Below, piece by piece: positions 1 through 8,456 of a DNA stretch of 36,115 nt (positions are counted from its first letter, which is position 1; each line of letters begins with the position of its first letter). This stretch comes from Dehalococcoidia bacterium (GTDB lineage: Bacteria > Chloroflexota > Dehalococcoidia > Dehalococcoidales > RBG-16-60-22). A program made the position numbers and the translations under genes. The stretch covers positions 1 to 36,115 of the forward strand of contig DUFB01000070.1 of the NCBI GenBank assembly GCA_011192005.1, written 5' to 3'. The notes under the pieces are model-generated. The model had not been told where the DNA came from. It saw only the letters and a list, made by a program, of their open reading frames with translations, and searched no databases.

Positions 1-2
1 TT

Positions 3-125
3 CCCGCCGAAGGTAACCCCTACGTACCTAACGCCAGTACTGCTTTCAAGGCTAACGACCAGATAATCGCCGTGACGACTCTGGAAACGGAAGAAGCCCT
101 CAAGACGGCCCTGAAAGGTATGTAA
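3..125 (+). CDS. C-terminal end of a probable TrkA-C (RCK_C) domain protein, partial
   Basis: Frame 3 is open from the window edge to a TAA at 123-125 and gives 40 residues. The pattern (proline, small hydrophobic stretch, AND-QIIAVTT, then a short acidic/leucine helix EEALKTAL) resembles the last strand-helix of the TrkA-C/RCK_C ligand-binding domain found in potassium uptake regulators such as TrkA. The start and the nucleotide-binding domain lie outside the window. The call rests on a short stretch, so another RCK_C protein (antiporter or channel subunit) is equally possible. Confidence 0.55.
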   Translation, partial: PAEGNPYVPNASTAFKANDQIIAVTTLETEEALKTALKGM

Positions 126-290
126 ACTGGGGTGGGTGATAAACGTATCTCATCCTTTTCTTCTTATGGATTTTCAGATGTGAGACTCTTACCATCACTC
201 TCACGATATTTACCTGCTACCTATTCATGCCAGATTACTTGTCTAACATCGATTACACGAACGAATAAATCGAATTAAGAAGTGATTGTT
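126..290. other. Intergenic spacer before comEA
   Basis: This 165 bp stretch has no convincing ORF, hairpin terminator or sigma-70 promoter. It is AT-richer than its neighbours and presumably carries the comEA/comEC promoter. Confidence 0.4.
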
Positions 291-800
291 ATGGACAACG
301 TCAGGGTAATCAGTGGCTGGAAGATTGTCATCGTTCTGCTGGTGCTGGTCATTATTACCGGCGGTGTCGTGATTGGATTTAAATATAACCGGGGCGGTAC
401 TATAGAAATTTCTCTGACACCCGAACCAAGTCCTGCCGGTGAGATATACATTGGTGGCGAGGTCAATAATCCTGGTTATTATTCCATATTTGCTGCTGAT
501 GATATAGCAGGCATGATTGCTGCCGCTGGCGGTATTACCGATAATGCTGAGCCGGGACGGTACGAGCTTATCATTCCCGGCAATGGCGAAGAGGAATCAC
601 CACAGCTCATCAATATCAACTGGGCTGAAGCCTGGCTTCTGGAATCGTTGCCTGGAGTTGGCCCCGTCAAAGCCCAGGCTATCGTAGACTACCGACAGCA
701 AAACGGTCCTTTCCGTAATATTTATGAAATTATGGAAGTCGAAGGTTTCGGCCAGGCTTCCTTCGAGCGGATAAAACATCTCATTACCGTCGGAGAATAA
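291..800 (+). CDS. comEA: ComEA-like DNA-binding competence protein
   Basis: The 169-residue protein has an N-terminal membrane anchor (about residues 10-32, hydrophobic VIVLLVLVIITGGVVIG). A periplasmic SLBB-like segment follows (IYIGGEVNNPGYYSI...AGGIT, about 53-85), then a C-terminal helix-hairpin-helix region with the signatures LLESLPGVGPVKAQAIVDYR and IYEIMEVEGFG. This is the ComEA layout; in Bacillus ComEA binds incoming double-stranded DNA at the membrane and hands it to ComEC. The ATG at 291 follows AAGAAG by 8 nt and is preferred; an in-frame GTG at 282 would add three residues. comEC follows 29 nt downstream on the same strand, which supports the competence assignment. Confidence 0.87.
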   Translation: MDNVRVISGWKIVIVLLVLVIITGGVVIGFKYNRGGTIEISLTPEPSPAGEIYIGGEVNNPGYYSIFAADDIAGMIAAAGGITDNAEPGRYELIIPGNGEEESPQLININWAEAWLLESLPGVGPVKAQAIVDYRQQNGPFRNIYEIMEVEGFGQASFERIKHLITVGE

Positions 801-829
801 AGCTACACTGATACAAGGGCGGGTGGTTT

Positions 830-3241
830 GTGGTATTAGTCTGGTTAAGCTGTGCCTGGATTGCTGGAATATTTCTGGGTTCGTATTTAAACGTACCCTG
901 GATTTATTGCCTGATAGGTATTGCTCCTATTTTCCTGCTGTTCTTTTTCCGCAGCTATCGTAAAATCATTGTACTTCTCAGTCTGTCGGTTATTATTCTA
1001 CCACTGGCGGCTGCTTTTTCTTATTCCAGCCAGAATGTCTTTGATGAGACTGACCTACGGTTTTATAACGACCGCGGTCTCGCCGGATTGAAAGGTACTA
1101 TTATCGAAGCCCCTGATGTCAGGGATAAAAACACCCGTCTCACGTTGTCAGTCTCGTCGGTTAACATTAACGGCGAATGGCCGGAAATTGAGGGCAAAGC
1201 CCTGGTATACGTACCGCGTTATCCCTCCTATGAATACGGCGACGTTCTCGAGATAAGCGGCGAACCGGAAACGCCGCAGCAGTTTGATGATTTTGATTAC
1301 CGGGGATATCTGGCACACCAGGGTATCTATACCGTAATTTTTTATCCATATATTGAAGTGATTGATACCGGACAGGGGAATACACTCCTGTCGTGGATAT
1401 ACTCGCTGAGAAGCAGTCTTTCCGAAAGCCTGGCCGAGGTGCTGCCGGAACCCCAATCGTCGCTGGCGCAGGGTATCATCCTGGGTATTCGCGGCAATAT
1501 CCCATCGGAGGTCAGTGATGATTTTTCCCGAAGCGGTACGGCCCATATCCTGGCGATATCCGGTCTCCACCTCAGCATCATGGCCGGTGTCATGCTGGGT
1601 GTAGGACTCTGGCTTTTCGGCAGGCGCCATTATCTCTATGTCTGGCTGGCCCTTGGTGCCGTCTGGTTCTACGTGATAATTACCGGCATGCACCTGCCGG
1701 TACTGCGCGGTGCCATTATGGCCAGTATGTTCCTCTTTGCCGAGCTGCTGGGGAGGCAGCGGAGTGCTATCGTGGCACTGGTTTTCGCGGCGGTGGTAAT
1801 GGTGGGAGTCTGGCCGTATATACTGGGCGATGCTTCGTTTCAGTTGAGTTTTTTGGCCATGGCCGGACTCGTCTTTATTTTCCCCGTTTTCCGCAGCCTA
1901 GGCAGAAAGATAACCGCCAGGTTTTTCGGAGAAGAAGGTTTCACGGCCGCGACGGCCAACCTGGCCGTCGATGCTTTGAGTGCTACCCTGGGCGCCGTTA
2001 TCGCAGTATGGCCTGTGGTCGCTTATTACTTCGGCATTATTTCCCTGGCAGGTCCTCTGGCTACGTTGCTGGTTTTACCCGCTCTACCGGGGGTGATAGC
2101 CCTGGGAGGACTGGGAGCTCTGCTGGGATTATTCGTCCTGCCCGTCGCGCAGGTGGTCGGCTGGATTGCCTGGCTTTTCCTTTCGTACGTATTGCTCATC
2201 GCCGACGGCTTTTCGGCGGCTTACGTTGATGTTGGTTCCATTAGTCCGGTGTTTATCTGGATATACTATTTAGTACTGGCGGCGGCTTTGTGGCTTTATC
2301 ACAACCGGGACCGATTTCGCAGTAGCCTGCCGGATACGACTGCCGGGATTAAGCCGAGGATACGTATATCCTTCAACATGTCGCGCACGATAAAGTGGCT
2401 GCTACTACCGCTCCTGGTTATAGCCGTGCTTATCTGTAGCGCGGCGTTTACCATGCCCGATGATGAGCTGCATATAAGCTTTCTCGATGTCGGTGAGGGT
2501 GATGCCATTCTTGTTCGGAAAGGTAACCAGCAGATATTAATCGATGGCGGTCCCGGTCAGCAGGTGGTTAACGCGGAACTGGGAGTTCAGATGCCTTTCT
2601 GGGACAGGACTATAGATATGGTTGTCATGACCCATCCCCATAACGACCATCTCTCCGGGCTTATCGGGGTACTGGAACGATATAGCGTTGAAAAAGTACT
2701 CTATCCGGATTTGGAATACGCATCGCCCCTGTATGACGAATGGCTGGCGTTGATAGAATCCAGGAACATCGAGTCGGTTCTTGCCTGCGACGGTCAGCGG
2801 ATTGATATGGGTGACGGTGTTATCATCGACGTGCTCGGTCCGCCGGCGCTCCTTTTCTCCGGTACTCAGTCCGATGTTGATAACAACGGTATCGTGTTGA
2901 AAATCAGCTATGGCAGGGTGAGTTTTTTACTGACTGCCGATATTATGCAGGAAGCCGAGATGTATCTGGTAAGTAGGAGGGCTGACCTTGCCTGCACCGT
3001 ACTCAAGGTCGGTCACCATGGCTCCGCTACCTCCACCACGCCCGAATTTCTGGCGGTGGCAAACCCCCGGATGGCTATTATCTGTGTGGGCACTGATAAT
3101 CAATTCGGTCATCCCGATGATGAGGTTTTGGACAGGTTGGTGCAGTTTTTAGGAGAAGACAATATCTACCGCACTGATTTGCACGGAACCATAGAATTCA
3201 TCACCAATGGCGACAGGTTGTGGCTCAAGGTAGAGGAATAA
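830..3241 (+). CDS. comEC: ComEC/Rec2 DNA uptake channel protein
   Basis: This 803-residue protein has the full ComEC architecture. An N-terminal membrane pair is followed by an extracellular OB-like DUF4131 region (IIEAPDVRDKNTRLTL), then the multi-pass Competence domain with the signature AHILAISGLHLSIM, about 8-10 hydrophobic segments up to about residue 545. A C-terminal metallo-beta-lactamase domain starts near FLDVGEGDAILV and has the metal motif THPHNDHLSG and the VGHHGS motif. ComEC transports single-stranded DNA across the inner membrane, and the MBL domain is thought to be the nuclease that degrades the other strand. The start is GTG at 830. Length is normal and there is no frameshift. 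It is probably co-transcribed with comEA. Confidence 0.93.
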   Translation: MVLVWLSCAWIAGIFLGSYLNVPWIYCLIGIAPIFLLFFFRSYRKIIVLLSLSVIILPLAAAFSYSSQNVFDETDLRFYNDRGLAGLKGTIIEAPDVRDKNTRLTLSVSSVNINGEWPEIEGKALVYVPRYPSYEYGDVLEISGEPETPQQFDDFDYRGYLAHQGIYTVIFYPYIEVIDTGQGNTLLSWIYSLRSSLSESLAEVLPEPQSSLAQGIILGIRGNIPSEVSDDFSRSGTAHILAISGLHLSIMAGVMLGVGLWLFGRRHYLYVWLALGAVWFYVIITGMHLPVLRGAIMASMFLFAELLGRQRSAIVALVFAAVVMVGVWPYILGDASFQLSFLAMAGLVFIFPVFRSLGRKITARFFGEEGFTAATANLAVDALSATLGAVIAVWPVVAYYFGIISLAGPLATLLVLPALPGVIALGGLGALLGLFVLPVAQVVGWIAWLFLSYVLLIADGFSAAYVDVGSISPVFIWIYYLVLAAALWLYHNRDRFRSSLPDTTAGIKPRIRISFNMSRTIKWLLLPLLVIAVLICSAAFTMPDDELHISFLDVGEGDAILVRKGNQQILIDGGPGQQVVNAELGVQMPFWDRTIDMVVMTHPHNDHLSGLIGVLERYSVEKVLYPDLEYASPLYDEWLALIESRNIESVLACDGQRIDMGDGVIIDVLGPPALLFSGTQSDVDNNGIVLKISYGRVSFLLTADIMQEAEMYLVSRRADLACTVLKVGHHGSATSTTPEFLAVANPRMAIICVGTDNQFGHPDDEVLDRLVQFLGEDNIYRTDLHGTIEFITNGDRLWLKVEE

Positions 3242-3303
3242 AGCTATACCATGAGTTTGCTTGTTTGCGGAAATATATTTAGGCAATATTTACGAGGAGG
3301 GAA

Positions 3304-3981
3304 ATGATGAAAACGGAGATTCACCGGTTATCTCTGGGGATGTGTTACTGTTATTTGATTAAGCAGGAAGGATTGATTCTGGTTGATACGGGTTTTCCGA
3401 ATCAGGGGAAGAAATTCCTAAAGGAGTTGACTAGCCTTTCGATTGTCCCGAAGGATATTTCACTCATAATATTGACTCACGGCCATAATGACCATATCGG
3501 TTCAGCAAACGAAATAAAAGGATTGACCGGGGGTAAGGTTGCCATCAACCAGCGTGAAAAAGAATGGGTGGAGCAGGCCCTTAAACCACTGCCGCCCCCG
3601 GTTGGTTTATGGGGCAAAATTATGATGATAATGTTGAAGCGGGTCACGACCAGGATACATTTTCCCGGTACACCGGTAGACCTGGCGCTGGGAGACGAGG
3701 ATTTTTCGCTGGAAGACTACGGCATACATGGTAGAGTTCTCCATACTCCCGGGCATACTGCTGGCTCGATGAGTTTGTTACTGGATACCGGCGATGCCTT
3801 TGTGGGGGACCTGGTTATGAATGGTCTCCCCATGCGAATTGGAGCTGGCATGCCGATTATTGCCGAGAGTACTGATGCTGTCAAGAAAAGCTGGCGTAAG
3901 CTTCTGGACAATGGTGCCAAGTGGATATACTGTGCTCACGGGAAGCTGTTTCAGGCTGATAAACTGCAGAAATTATTATGA
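3304..3981 (+). CDS. MBL-fold metallo-hydrolase
   Basis: The 225-residue protein is a single metallo-beta-lactamase domain. The metal-binding motif THGHNDHIGSA (HxHxDH) is near residues 58-68, the second histidine region is HTPGHTAGSMSL near 147-158, then VGDLVM for the bridging aspartate and a late histidine in CAHGK. The arrangement is that of glyoxalase II-like thiolesterases, but substrate cannot be read from sequence. The start ATG at 3304 is 3 nt after AGGAGG at 3295-3300, and the ATG at 3307 gives better spacing, so either could be used. It follows comEC by 62 nt with no terminator between them and may be a rider of that operon. Confidence 0.82.
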   Translation: MMKTEIHRLSLGMCYCYLIKQEGLILVDTGFPNQGKKFLKELTSLSIVPKDISLIILTHGHNDHIGSANEIKGLTGGKVAINQREKEWVEQALKPLPPPVGLWGKIMMIMLKRVTTRIHFPGTPVDLALGDEDFSLEDYGIHGRVLHTPGHTAGSMSLLLDTGDAFVGDLVMNGLPMRIGAGMPIIAESTDAVKKSWRKLLDNGAKWIYCAHGKLFQADKLQKLL

Positions 3982-4059
3982 AATCAAACCTTGAATTTCA
4001 TCCCTAATCGTGCAGGGTTTTGAGTTCACGTAGAGAAGTAATTGATCGCTCCGTTAGTG

Positions 4060-4065
4060 TATAAT
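4060..4065 (+). promoter_or_regulatory. Candidate -10 box for the DEDD exonuclease gene
   Basis: A perfect TATAAT lies here; no good -35 element is seen at 16-18 bp spacing. It overlaps the longest possible start (TTG 4065) of the next ORF, so it argues for translation from the downstream TTG at 4098, which has CGGAG upstream. Confidence 0.35.
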
Positions 4066-4097
4066 TGTACAGCAGGACGATAACGGAGTGTTCTGAT

Positions 4098-4589
4098 TTG
4101 AAGTCGTTACTGGAAGCCTATCTGGATATTGAAACAACCGGTCTTTCCGCTTTTTCCGGTGCTATCACCGTGGTCGGTATATATTTATGTGATAATAGTG
4201 ACGCACGGTTTATACAGCTGGTGGGCCGGGATATAACGAGGTACAGCCTGTTAGAAACCCTGGAGGGCGTCGATACCATTTATACCTATAACGGCCGGCG
4301 TTTTGACCTTCCTTTTATCAATGTACAATTAGGTATAAACCTCGAAGAGCTCTTCAACCATCGCGACCTGATGTACGACTGCTGGCGTTATAACCTGAGG
4401 GGCGGGTTCAAGGCGGTGGAAAGGCAGCTGGGCATACCGCGCGAGCTGGTGGAGGTGGACGGACGTATGGCGGTAAGATTATGGTGGCGCTACGTCGACT
4501 CCTTCGACCTTGAAGCCCTGGATACTTTACTCGCCTATAACCGCGAGGACGTCGTTAATCTCAAAGAGCTCAAGGAAAGACTGCTTTAG
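4098..4589 (+). CDS. RNase H-fold DEDD exonuclease (YprB/DnaQ-like)
   Basis: The protein of 163 residues shows the three exonuclease motifs of DEDD nucleases: YLDIETTG (D10, E12), TYNGRRFDLPFI (motif II) and AYNREDVVNL (motif III, YxxxD type). These are the catalytic metal ligands of 3'-5' exonucleases, and this small single-domain form matches the YprB ribonuclease H-like family. The TTG at 4098 is chosen because GGAG sits 9 nt upstream; the longer reading from TTG 4065 would start inside a TATAAT box. The gene converges on the next one with a 4 bp overlap of their stop regions. The exact nucleic acid substrate is unknown. Confidence 0.78.
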   Translation: MKSLLEAYLDIETTGLSAFSGAITVVGIYLCDNSDARFIQLVGRDITRYSLLETLEGVDTIYTYNGRRFDLPFINVQLGINLEELFNHRDLMYDCWRYNLRGGFKAVERQLGIPRELVEVDGRMAVRLWWRYVDSFDLEALDTLLAYNREDVVNLKELKERLL

Positions 4590-5242
4590 CCGGCGGGCTT
4601 CTTCACCAGAAGACAGATATTCCTGGAGAAATATTTGACCGGAAATTTATAGGCTTTCTCCGGGCTTGATACCACCACCTCGAATCCCGCGTTTTTTACC
4701 AGTTTCTCGATTTCCCCGTAGGAAAAGAGATAGTAATAGCGGTAAAGCGTGTCCTCGCCGGTACGCCAGGGCGCCTGTATCTCTTTCCCCCGCAGCCAGA
4801 ACCTCGGCTGCCAGCGGTTCCAGACGGTGATGAAAGCCTCCCCGCCCGGTTTCAGCACGCGGTGTAATTCTCGCAGGGCGTGTAATTTTTCTTTTTCTCC
4901 CTGAATATGGTGGTATGTTGCCACGCTTATTGCGTAGTCAAAAGCACTATCGCTGCAGGGAAGATAAGTTGCGTCACCCTCGATAAGATTAACTGTGAAA
5001 TCGAGTTTTACCCCGTATTTCCGCGCCATTTCCAGCATCTTGCGGGATATATCTATTCCATGAAGCTCGAAGCCTTCTCTAAAAGGTACGAAGTCGGGCC
5101 CGTGCGCGCAGCCGACGTTCAGCAGCCTGCCTCCTCCCCACCGCTTCGTTAACGCCTCCAGTTCTCTCTGGAACCTGGTGCGGTGTCGGTAGTTGTACCA
5201 TCCCGGCGCAATACGGTCGAATGTATCCCTTATTGTTGGCAT
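4586..5242 (-). CDS. Class I SAM methyltransferase, Trm9/ALKBH8-like
   Basis: The 218-residue protein has the AdoMet motif LLNVGCAHGPDF (motif I), GIDISRKMLEMAR (motif II acidic region), EGDATYLPCSDSAFD, and then ISVATYHHIQ...LRELHRVLKPGGEAFITVW. The pattern IATYHH...ALRELHRVLKPGG...VW is close to the eukaryotic/archaeal Trm9-ALKBH8 enzymes that methylate 5-carboxymethyluridine at the tRNA wobble position. The ATG at 5242 is preferred; a longer frame to 5386 would run into elp3, and GGA lies about 6 nt upstream of 5242. It is transcribed divergently from elp3 with 40 bp between them, which supports a shared role in U34 modification. A general small-molecule methyltransferase remains possible. 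Confidence 0.72.
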   Translation of the reverse strand: MPTIRDTFDRIAPGWYNYRHRTRFQRELEALTKRWGGGRLLNVGCAHGPDFVPFREGFELHGIDISRKMLEMARKYGVKLDFTVNLIEGDATYLPCSDSAFDYAISVATYHHIQGEKEKLHALRELHRVLKPGGEAFITVWNRWQPRFWLRGKEIQAPWRTGEDTLYRYYYLFSYGEIEKLVKNAGFEVVVSSPEKAYKFPVKYFSRNICLLVKKPAG

Positions 5243-5282
5243 AAGTTCCAATCTGATAAACTTATAATGGTTATTTAATAGT

Positions 5283-6680
5283 ATGCGTATGATGAGAAAA
5301 TATGCAAGAACCATATCCGGGGTTACGCCCCTGGCGGTGATGACCATGCCCCTCAGCTGCCCGGGCGAGTGCCTGTACTGTCCCACCTATAAAGACTTTC
5401 CCCAGAGCTATACCCCGGAATCGCCGGCGGTGCTACGCGCCGTCAAGTGCGACTACGATGCCCGTAAGCAGGTGGAGATGCGACTCGGTATCTTCAGGGA
5501 GATGGGGCACCCCACGGATAAAATAGAGCTGATAATCATGGGTGGGACTTTCCTGGCTCAACCCGTGGACTATCAGTATGCCTTTATCAAGGGATGTTAC
5601 GACGGACTGAATGGTGTCGTGGCTAAGGACCTCGAGGAAGCCAAGCGTATCAACGAGACGGCGGCAAATCGGTGTACCGGACTCTGCATCGAGACCCGAC
5701 CGGACTGGTGCGGCCAGAAGGAAATCGACCGTATGCTGGAGTTCGGCACCACCCGCGTCGAGATTGGGGTGCAGACCCTCAGCGACGATATATATAAGCT
5801 GGTACGTCGGGGGCACCTGGTAGAAGATGTGGTTGATGCTACCGCGCTTCTCCGGGAGCACGGGTTCAAGGTTTACTACCACTGGATGCCGGGACTGCCC
5901 GGCGCCACCCCGGAACTGGATATGGAGCTTTCGAGGCAACTTTTTAGCGATGAACGCTTCCGTCCCGACGGCTTGAAGCTCTACCCGACCATGGTCGTCG
6001 AGGGCACCGAGCTGGAAAGCTGGTACCGGGAAGGTCGCTACCAGCCCTATGATGATGAGACCATGGTCAATCTGACTGTCGGTATCAAGTCCATCGTGCC
6101 CAAGTATGTCCGTATATCGAGAGTGCTGCGTGATATTCCCTCCAAATACATCATCGCCGGACTCAAAGACTCGCTGCGGGATATTGCCCGCGAGAAAATG
6201 AAACGGGAATCCCTCGTGTGCAGGTGCATCCGGTGCCGTGAATACGGTCACCGGGCACAGGCTGGCTGGGAAATAGGCGAACCTCATCTGGTAAGAATGG
6301 ACTACGAAGCCTCGGGCGGCAGGGAGATATTTCTGTCTTTTGAAGACGATAACGAAACGCTGTTCGGACTGCTCAGGATGAGAATTCCGTACGGGCTATC
6401 GTCCCTCTCGGCCGGGGGAAATGGGAAAGTTGCTTTCATCAGGGAATTGCATGTTTTCGGACCTCAGGTGCCCCTCAGCGAGAAGATGGAGAAGGCGGCC
6501 CAGCACAAGGGACTTGGTAAAGCTTTGTTGCAGGAAGCCGAGAAAATCGCGGCAAAGGAATTCGGATCCCACCGCATGATAATTCTGAGCGGCACCGGTG
6601 CCCGGGAATACTATCGCACCGAGTTCGGTTATACCTGTGAAGGCGATTACATGGTAAAACCGCTACAACCTCAGGATTGA
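5283..6680 (+). CDS. elp3: Elp3 tRNA uridine(34) acetyltransferase (radical SAM + GNAT)
   Basis: The 465-residue protein has an N-terminal radical SAM domain with cluster cysteines C26, C30 and C33 (CPGECLYCP), the MGGTFL and ETRPDWC motifs, and VEIGVQT. A cysteine-rich linker typical of Elp3 (CRCIRCREYGHRA) follows, then a C-terminal GNAT acetyltransferase domain with the acetyl-CoA loop HKGLGKALL and SGTGAREYYR near the end. Elp3 uses acetyl-CoA and radical chemistry to build 5-carboxymethyluridine derivatives at tRNA position 34; the Dehalococcoides mccartyi enzyme has been structurally studied and is of similar length. The start ATG 5283 has no strong Shine-Dalgarno, and ATG 5289 is an alternative. 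The divergent Trm9-like gene fits the same pathway. Confidence 0.93.
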   Translation: MRMMRKYARTISGVTPLAVMTMPLSCPGECLYCPTYKDFPQSYTPESPAVLRAVKCDYDARKQVEMRLGIFREMGHPTDKIELIIMGGTFLAQPVDYQYAFIKGCYDGLNGVVAKDLEEAKRINETAANRCTGLCIETRPDWCGQKEIDRMLEFGTTRVEIGVQTLSDDIYKLVRRGHLVEDVVDATALLREHGFKVYYHWMPGLPGATPELDMELSRQLFSDERFRPDGLKLYPTMVVEGTELESWYREGRYQPYDDETMVNLTVGIKSIVPKYVRISRVLRDIPSKYIIAGLKDSLRDIAREKMKRESLVCRCIRCREYGHRAQAGWEIGEPHLVRMDYEASGGREIFLSFEDDNETLFGLLRMRIPYGLSSLSAGGNGKVAFIRELHVFGPQVPLSEKMEKAAQHKGLGKALLQEAEKIAAKEFGSHRMIILSGTGAREYYRTEFGYTCEGDYMVKPLQPQD

Positions 6681-6697
6681 GTAATCATTTAATACTT

Positions 6698-7063
6698 TTA
6701 CATGCCGAGCTCTTTAAGTCTGTCATCCCCGATGCCGAAGTGATGGGCAATTTCGTGGAGAACTACCCTCCTTATCTCATTGACAATCTCGGTATTATTC
6801 CTGCAGATGGCCTCAATCGGCTTTTGAAAAATGGTTATTCTGTCTGGTGTTACCATCCCGTATCCAGAGTGGCGGCGTGTTAGAGGTATGCCTTCATATA
6901 GTCCCAGTAACGTCTCACCGCGCTTCCTGTCCGTGGATGCCATTTGTTCGGGGGAAGGCCGGTCGGCGATGATGATGTCGATATTATCAAGCCGTTCGTG
7001 AAATTCATCGGGCAGGCTTTCGACCGCCCTTATGACCAGCTGTTCGAACTTCTGGCTATCCAT
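6698..7063 (-). CDS. Minimal zincin-like metallopeptidase family protein (DUF1025/PF06262)
   Basis: The 121-residue protein carries the extended zinc motif HEIAHHFGIGDD near the C-terminus (two histidines, catalytic glutamate, a third ligand after the glycine), which is the hallmark of the small cytosolic metallopeptidase family PF06262. The conserved N-terminal lead-in (LPDEF...LDNIDIII) and the central GLYEGIPLT also match that family. Its physiological substrate is not established. It overlaps the upstream membrane-protein gene by 8 bp, and its AAGGAG ribosome site lies inside that gene, so the two are translationally coupled. It converges on elp3 with a 17 bp gap. Confidence 0.8.
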   Translation of the reverse strand: MDSQKFEQLVIRAVESLPDEFHERLDNIDIIIADRPSPEQMASTDRKRGETLLGLYEGIPLTRRHSGYGMVTPDRITIFQKPIEAICRNNTEIVNEIRRVVLHEIAHHFGIGDDRLKELGM

Positions 7064-7466
7064 GACTCTCCTTTGTCTTCCGCAGCGACCATAAAAAACA
7101 GATTGCCAGGAAATAGGCGCTGATACCGGCTATCAGGAAGCAGGTGCTGATTATCTTACTCAGTACCGGGTCTGCCCCCGGTGATGTCATAAAATTGACG
7201 TAGTGAATGAGTCCCGCTGCTAGTCCTCCGGTCACAGCCAGGCTTATCAGAGTAAGAAAGAACAGACTCCTGATTCTCTGCGGCTTAAGGGCAATATAAA
7301 TAAATATCACCGTACCGAAGATAAGCCCGACAATTATCGGGATGAATATTACCATCTGACCGGCGGTGGGAATGACCGCTATCTGCCAGAAAGAGCGCAT
7401 TAACGTACATATCACCGCCAGGGTAAGTGTGGCAATGGTCCAGGTTCTAAAATGCTTATTATTCAT
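7056..7466 (-). CDS. Four-helix membrane protein of unknown function
   Basis: I do not recognise a family. The 136-residue protein has four hydrophobic segments at about residues 8-28, 37-60, 66-90 and 104-128, short loops, and a basic C-terminal tail (RKTKESHG). No catalytic motif is visible. It starts at ATG 7466 with AAGAGGAAG upstream and lies between an MBL hydrolase gene (16 bp upstream) and a metallopeptidase gene (8 bp overlap), so it belongs to a three-gene minus-strand operon. Confidence 0.7.
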   Translation of the reverse strand: MNNKHFRTWTIATLTLAVICTLMRSFWQIAVIPTAGQMVIFIPIIVGLIFGTVIFIYIALKPQRIRSLFFLTLISLAVTGGLAAGLIHYVNFMTSPGADPVLSKIISTCFLIAGISAYFLAICFLWSLRKTKESHG

Positions 7467-7482
7467 ATCACCGGCTTCCTCT

Positions 7483-8268
7483 TTAGCTCTCGTTCAACTG
7501 TGCCAGGTCGAATTTCATGCCGTCTCTGGCGGCGATCACCCTTACCCCTGTCTTCTCCGACATTACTTCGGCTATCTTCCATGGTTTTTGCTGCCATACG
7601 TGCATGCCGAAGTGGTTGAGTATCGCTACCTTGGGCTTAATCTCTCTTACGAGTCGTTCGGCATCGGGTATTGAAAGGTGCTGGATGGGCGGTCGCGGTT
7701 CGGTAAGTACCACGTTTATTAAAATGAGTTCGCCGGGGTAGTATTCGTGCAGACTTTCGAAGTAATTACTGTCGGCAATGTAGGCAAAGGTATGCGCTGG
7801 TGTCTTGAACAGCATTCCGTATGTCTCCACCGGGTGTTCGTGCCTTACCGGAGTGGTAAAAGAAATGTTATTTATCGCATATGACTTACCCTCTTCCAGG
7901 ATATCGATGCCTTCTATGTATTGTTTGAGATAGGAAAAAATTATAGACTCAGGCTCGAGGGCATCGGCGGGAGCATACAACCGGCCGTGCGGGTTAAAAC
8001 CGCCGTTGGTCATCGCTTCCACCATGATGTTCACATCGGCGGAATGGTCGAGGTGACGGTGGGAAACGATTATCGCGCTTAATTTCTCGCCGTTCAGTTT
8101 GCGTTTGGTAGACTGGACAATACAGCCCGGTCCGGGGTCCACCAGTATCTCGGTGCCGTGAAGGTTCAGCCACATTCCACCCGAGGCGGCCAGCTGCCGA
8201 CTCACCATGAAGCGTGCTCCGGCTGTCCCTAAGAACGTTATAGTATCCGTAAGATTGTTGCTTTTCAT
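7483..8268 (-). CDS. MBL-fold hydrolase, RNase Z/cyclic phosphodiesterase-like
   Basis: The 261-residue protein starts with a strand carrying FLGTAGARF, as in RNase Z and related beta-lactamase-fold phosphodiesterases. It has the metal motif SHRHLDHSADV (HxHxDH), a GPGC turn before it, a distal aspartate in YIADSNYF, and a late histidine (LNHFGMH). The FLGTxG start is typical of the RNase Z/ElaC/PDE clade rather than of glyoxalase II. No RNase Z exosite arm is evident, so I do not name it rnz. It is first in the operon with the membrane protein and zincin that follow. Confidence 0.77.
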   Translation of the reverse strand: MKSNNLTDTITFLGTAGARFMVSRQLAASGGMWLNLHGTEILVDPGPGCIVQSTKRKLNGEKLSAIIVSHRHLDHSADVNIMVEAMTNGGFNPHGRLYAPADALEPESIIFSYLKQYIEGIDILEEGKSYAINNISFTTPVRHEHPVETYGMLFKTPAHTFAYIADSNYFESLHEYYPGELILINVVLTEPRPPIQHLSIPDAERLVREIKPKVAILNHFGMHVWQQKPWKIAEVMSEKTGVRVIAARDGMKFDLAQLNES

Positions 8269-8363
8269 CCTGGACTTGACTTTTCTATAATAGAAGATAG
8301 CACGTTATTTTACAATCGTTCATATTTAGGTATAATTGCTTATCAATTGTCAGTGTTTTTACT

Positions 8364-8393
8364 TTGACAATGACTGCTTCTCGTATATATACT
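8364..8393 (+). promoter_or_regulatory. Sigma-70 promoter of the PAS-STAS/CoA-transferase unit
   Basis: A perfect -35 TTGACA (8364-8369) is followed after 18 bp by TATACT (8388-8393). Expected transcription starts near 8400, about 55 nt before the ATG at 8457. The TTG of the -35 box is in frame with the following gene, but it cannot be its start if this promoter is used. Confidence 0.6.
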
Positions 8394-8456
8394 TTAGTTA
8401 GACTCTTGACCACCCTATACTACCGGTTAATTGTGCATAATAGGAGGCGAGTGGAA

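Noticed and set aside
5243-5386. N-terminal extension of the Trm9-like methyltransferase
   Set aside because: It lies on the opposite strand of the elp3 start, and the family-like sequence begins after the ATG at 5242.
5433-6287. Long minus-strand open frame of 284 codons inside elp3
   Set aside because: It is the antisense shadow of a well-supported gene and shows no family motif.
8364-8456. N-terminal extension of the PAS-STAS protein starting at TTG 8364
   Set aside because: The TTG belongs to a perfect TTGACA -35 box with a matching -10, and AGGAGG sits before the ATG at 8457.
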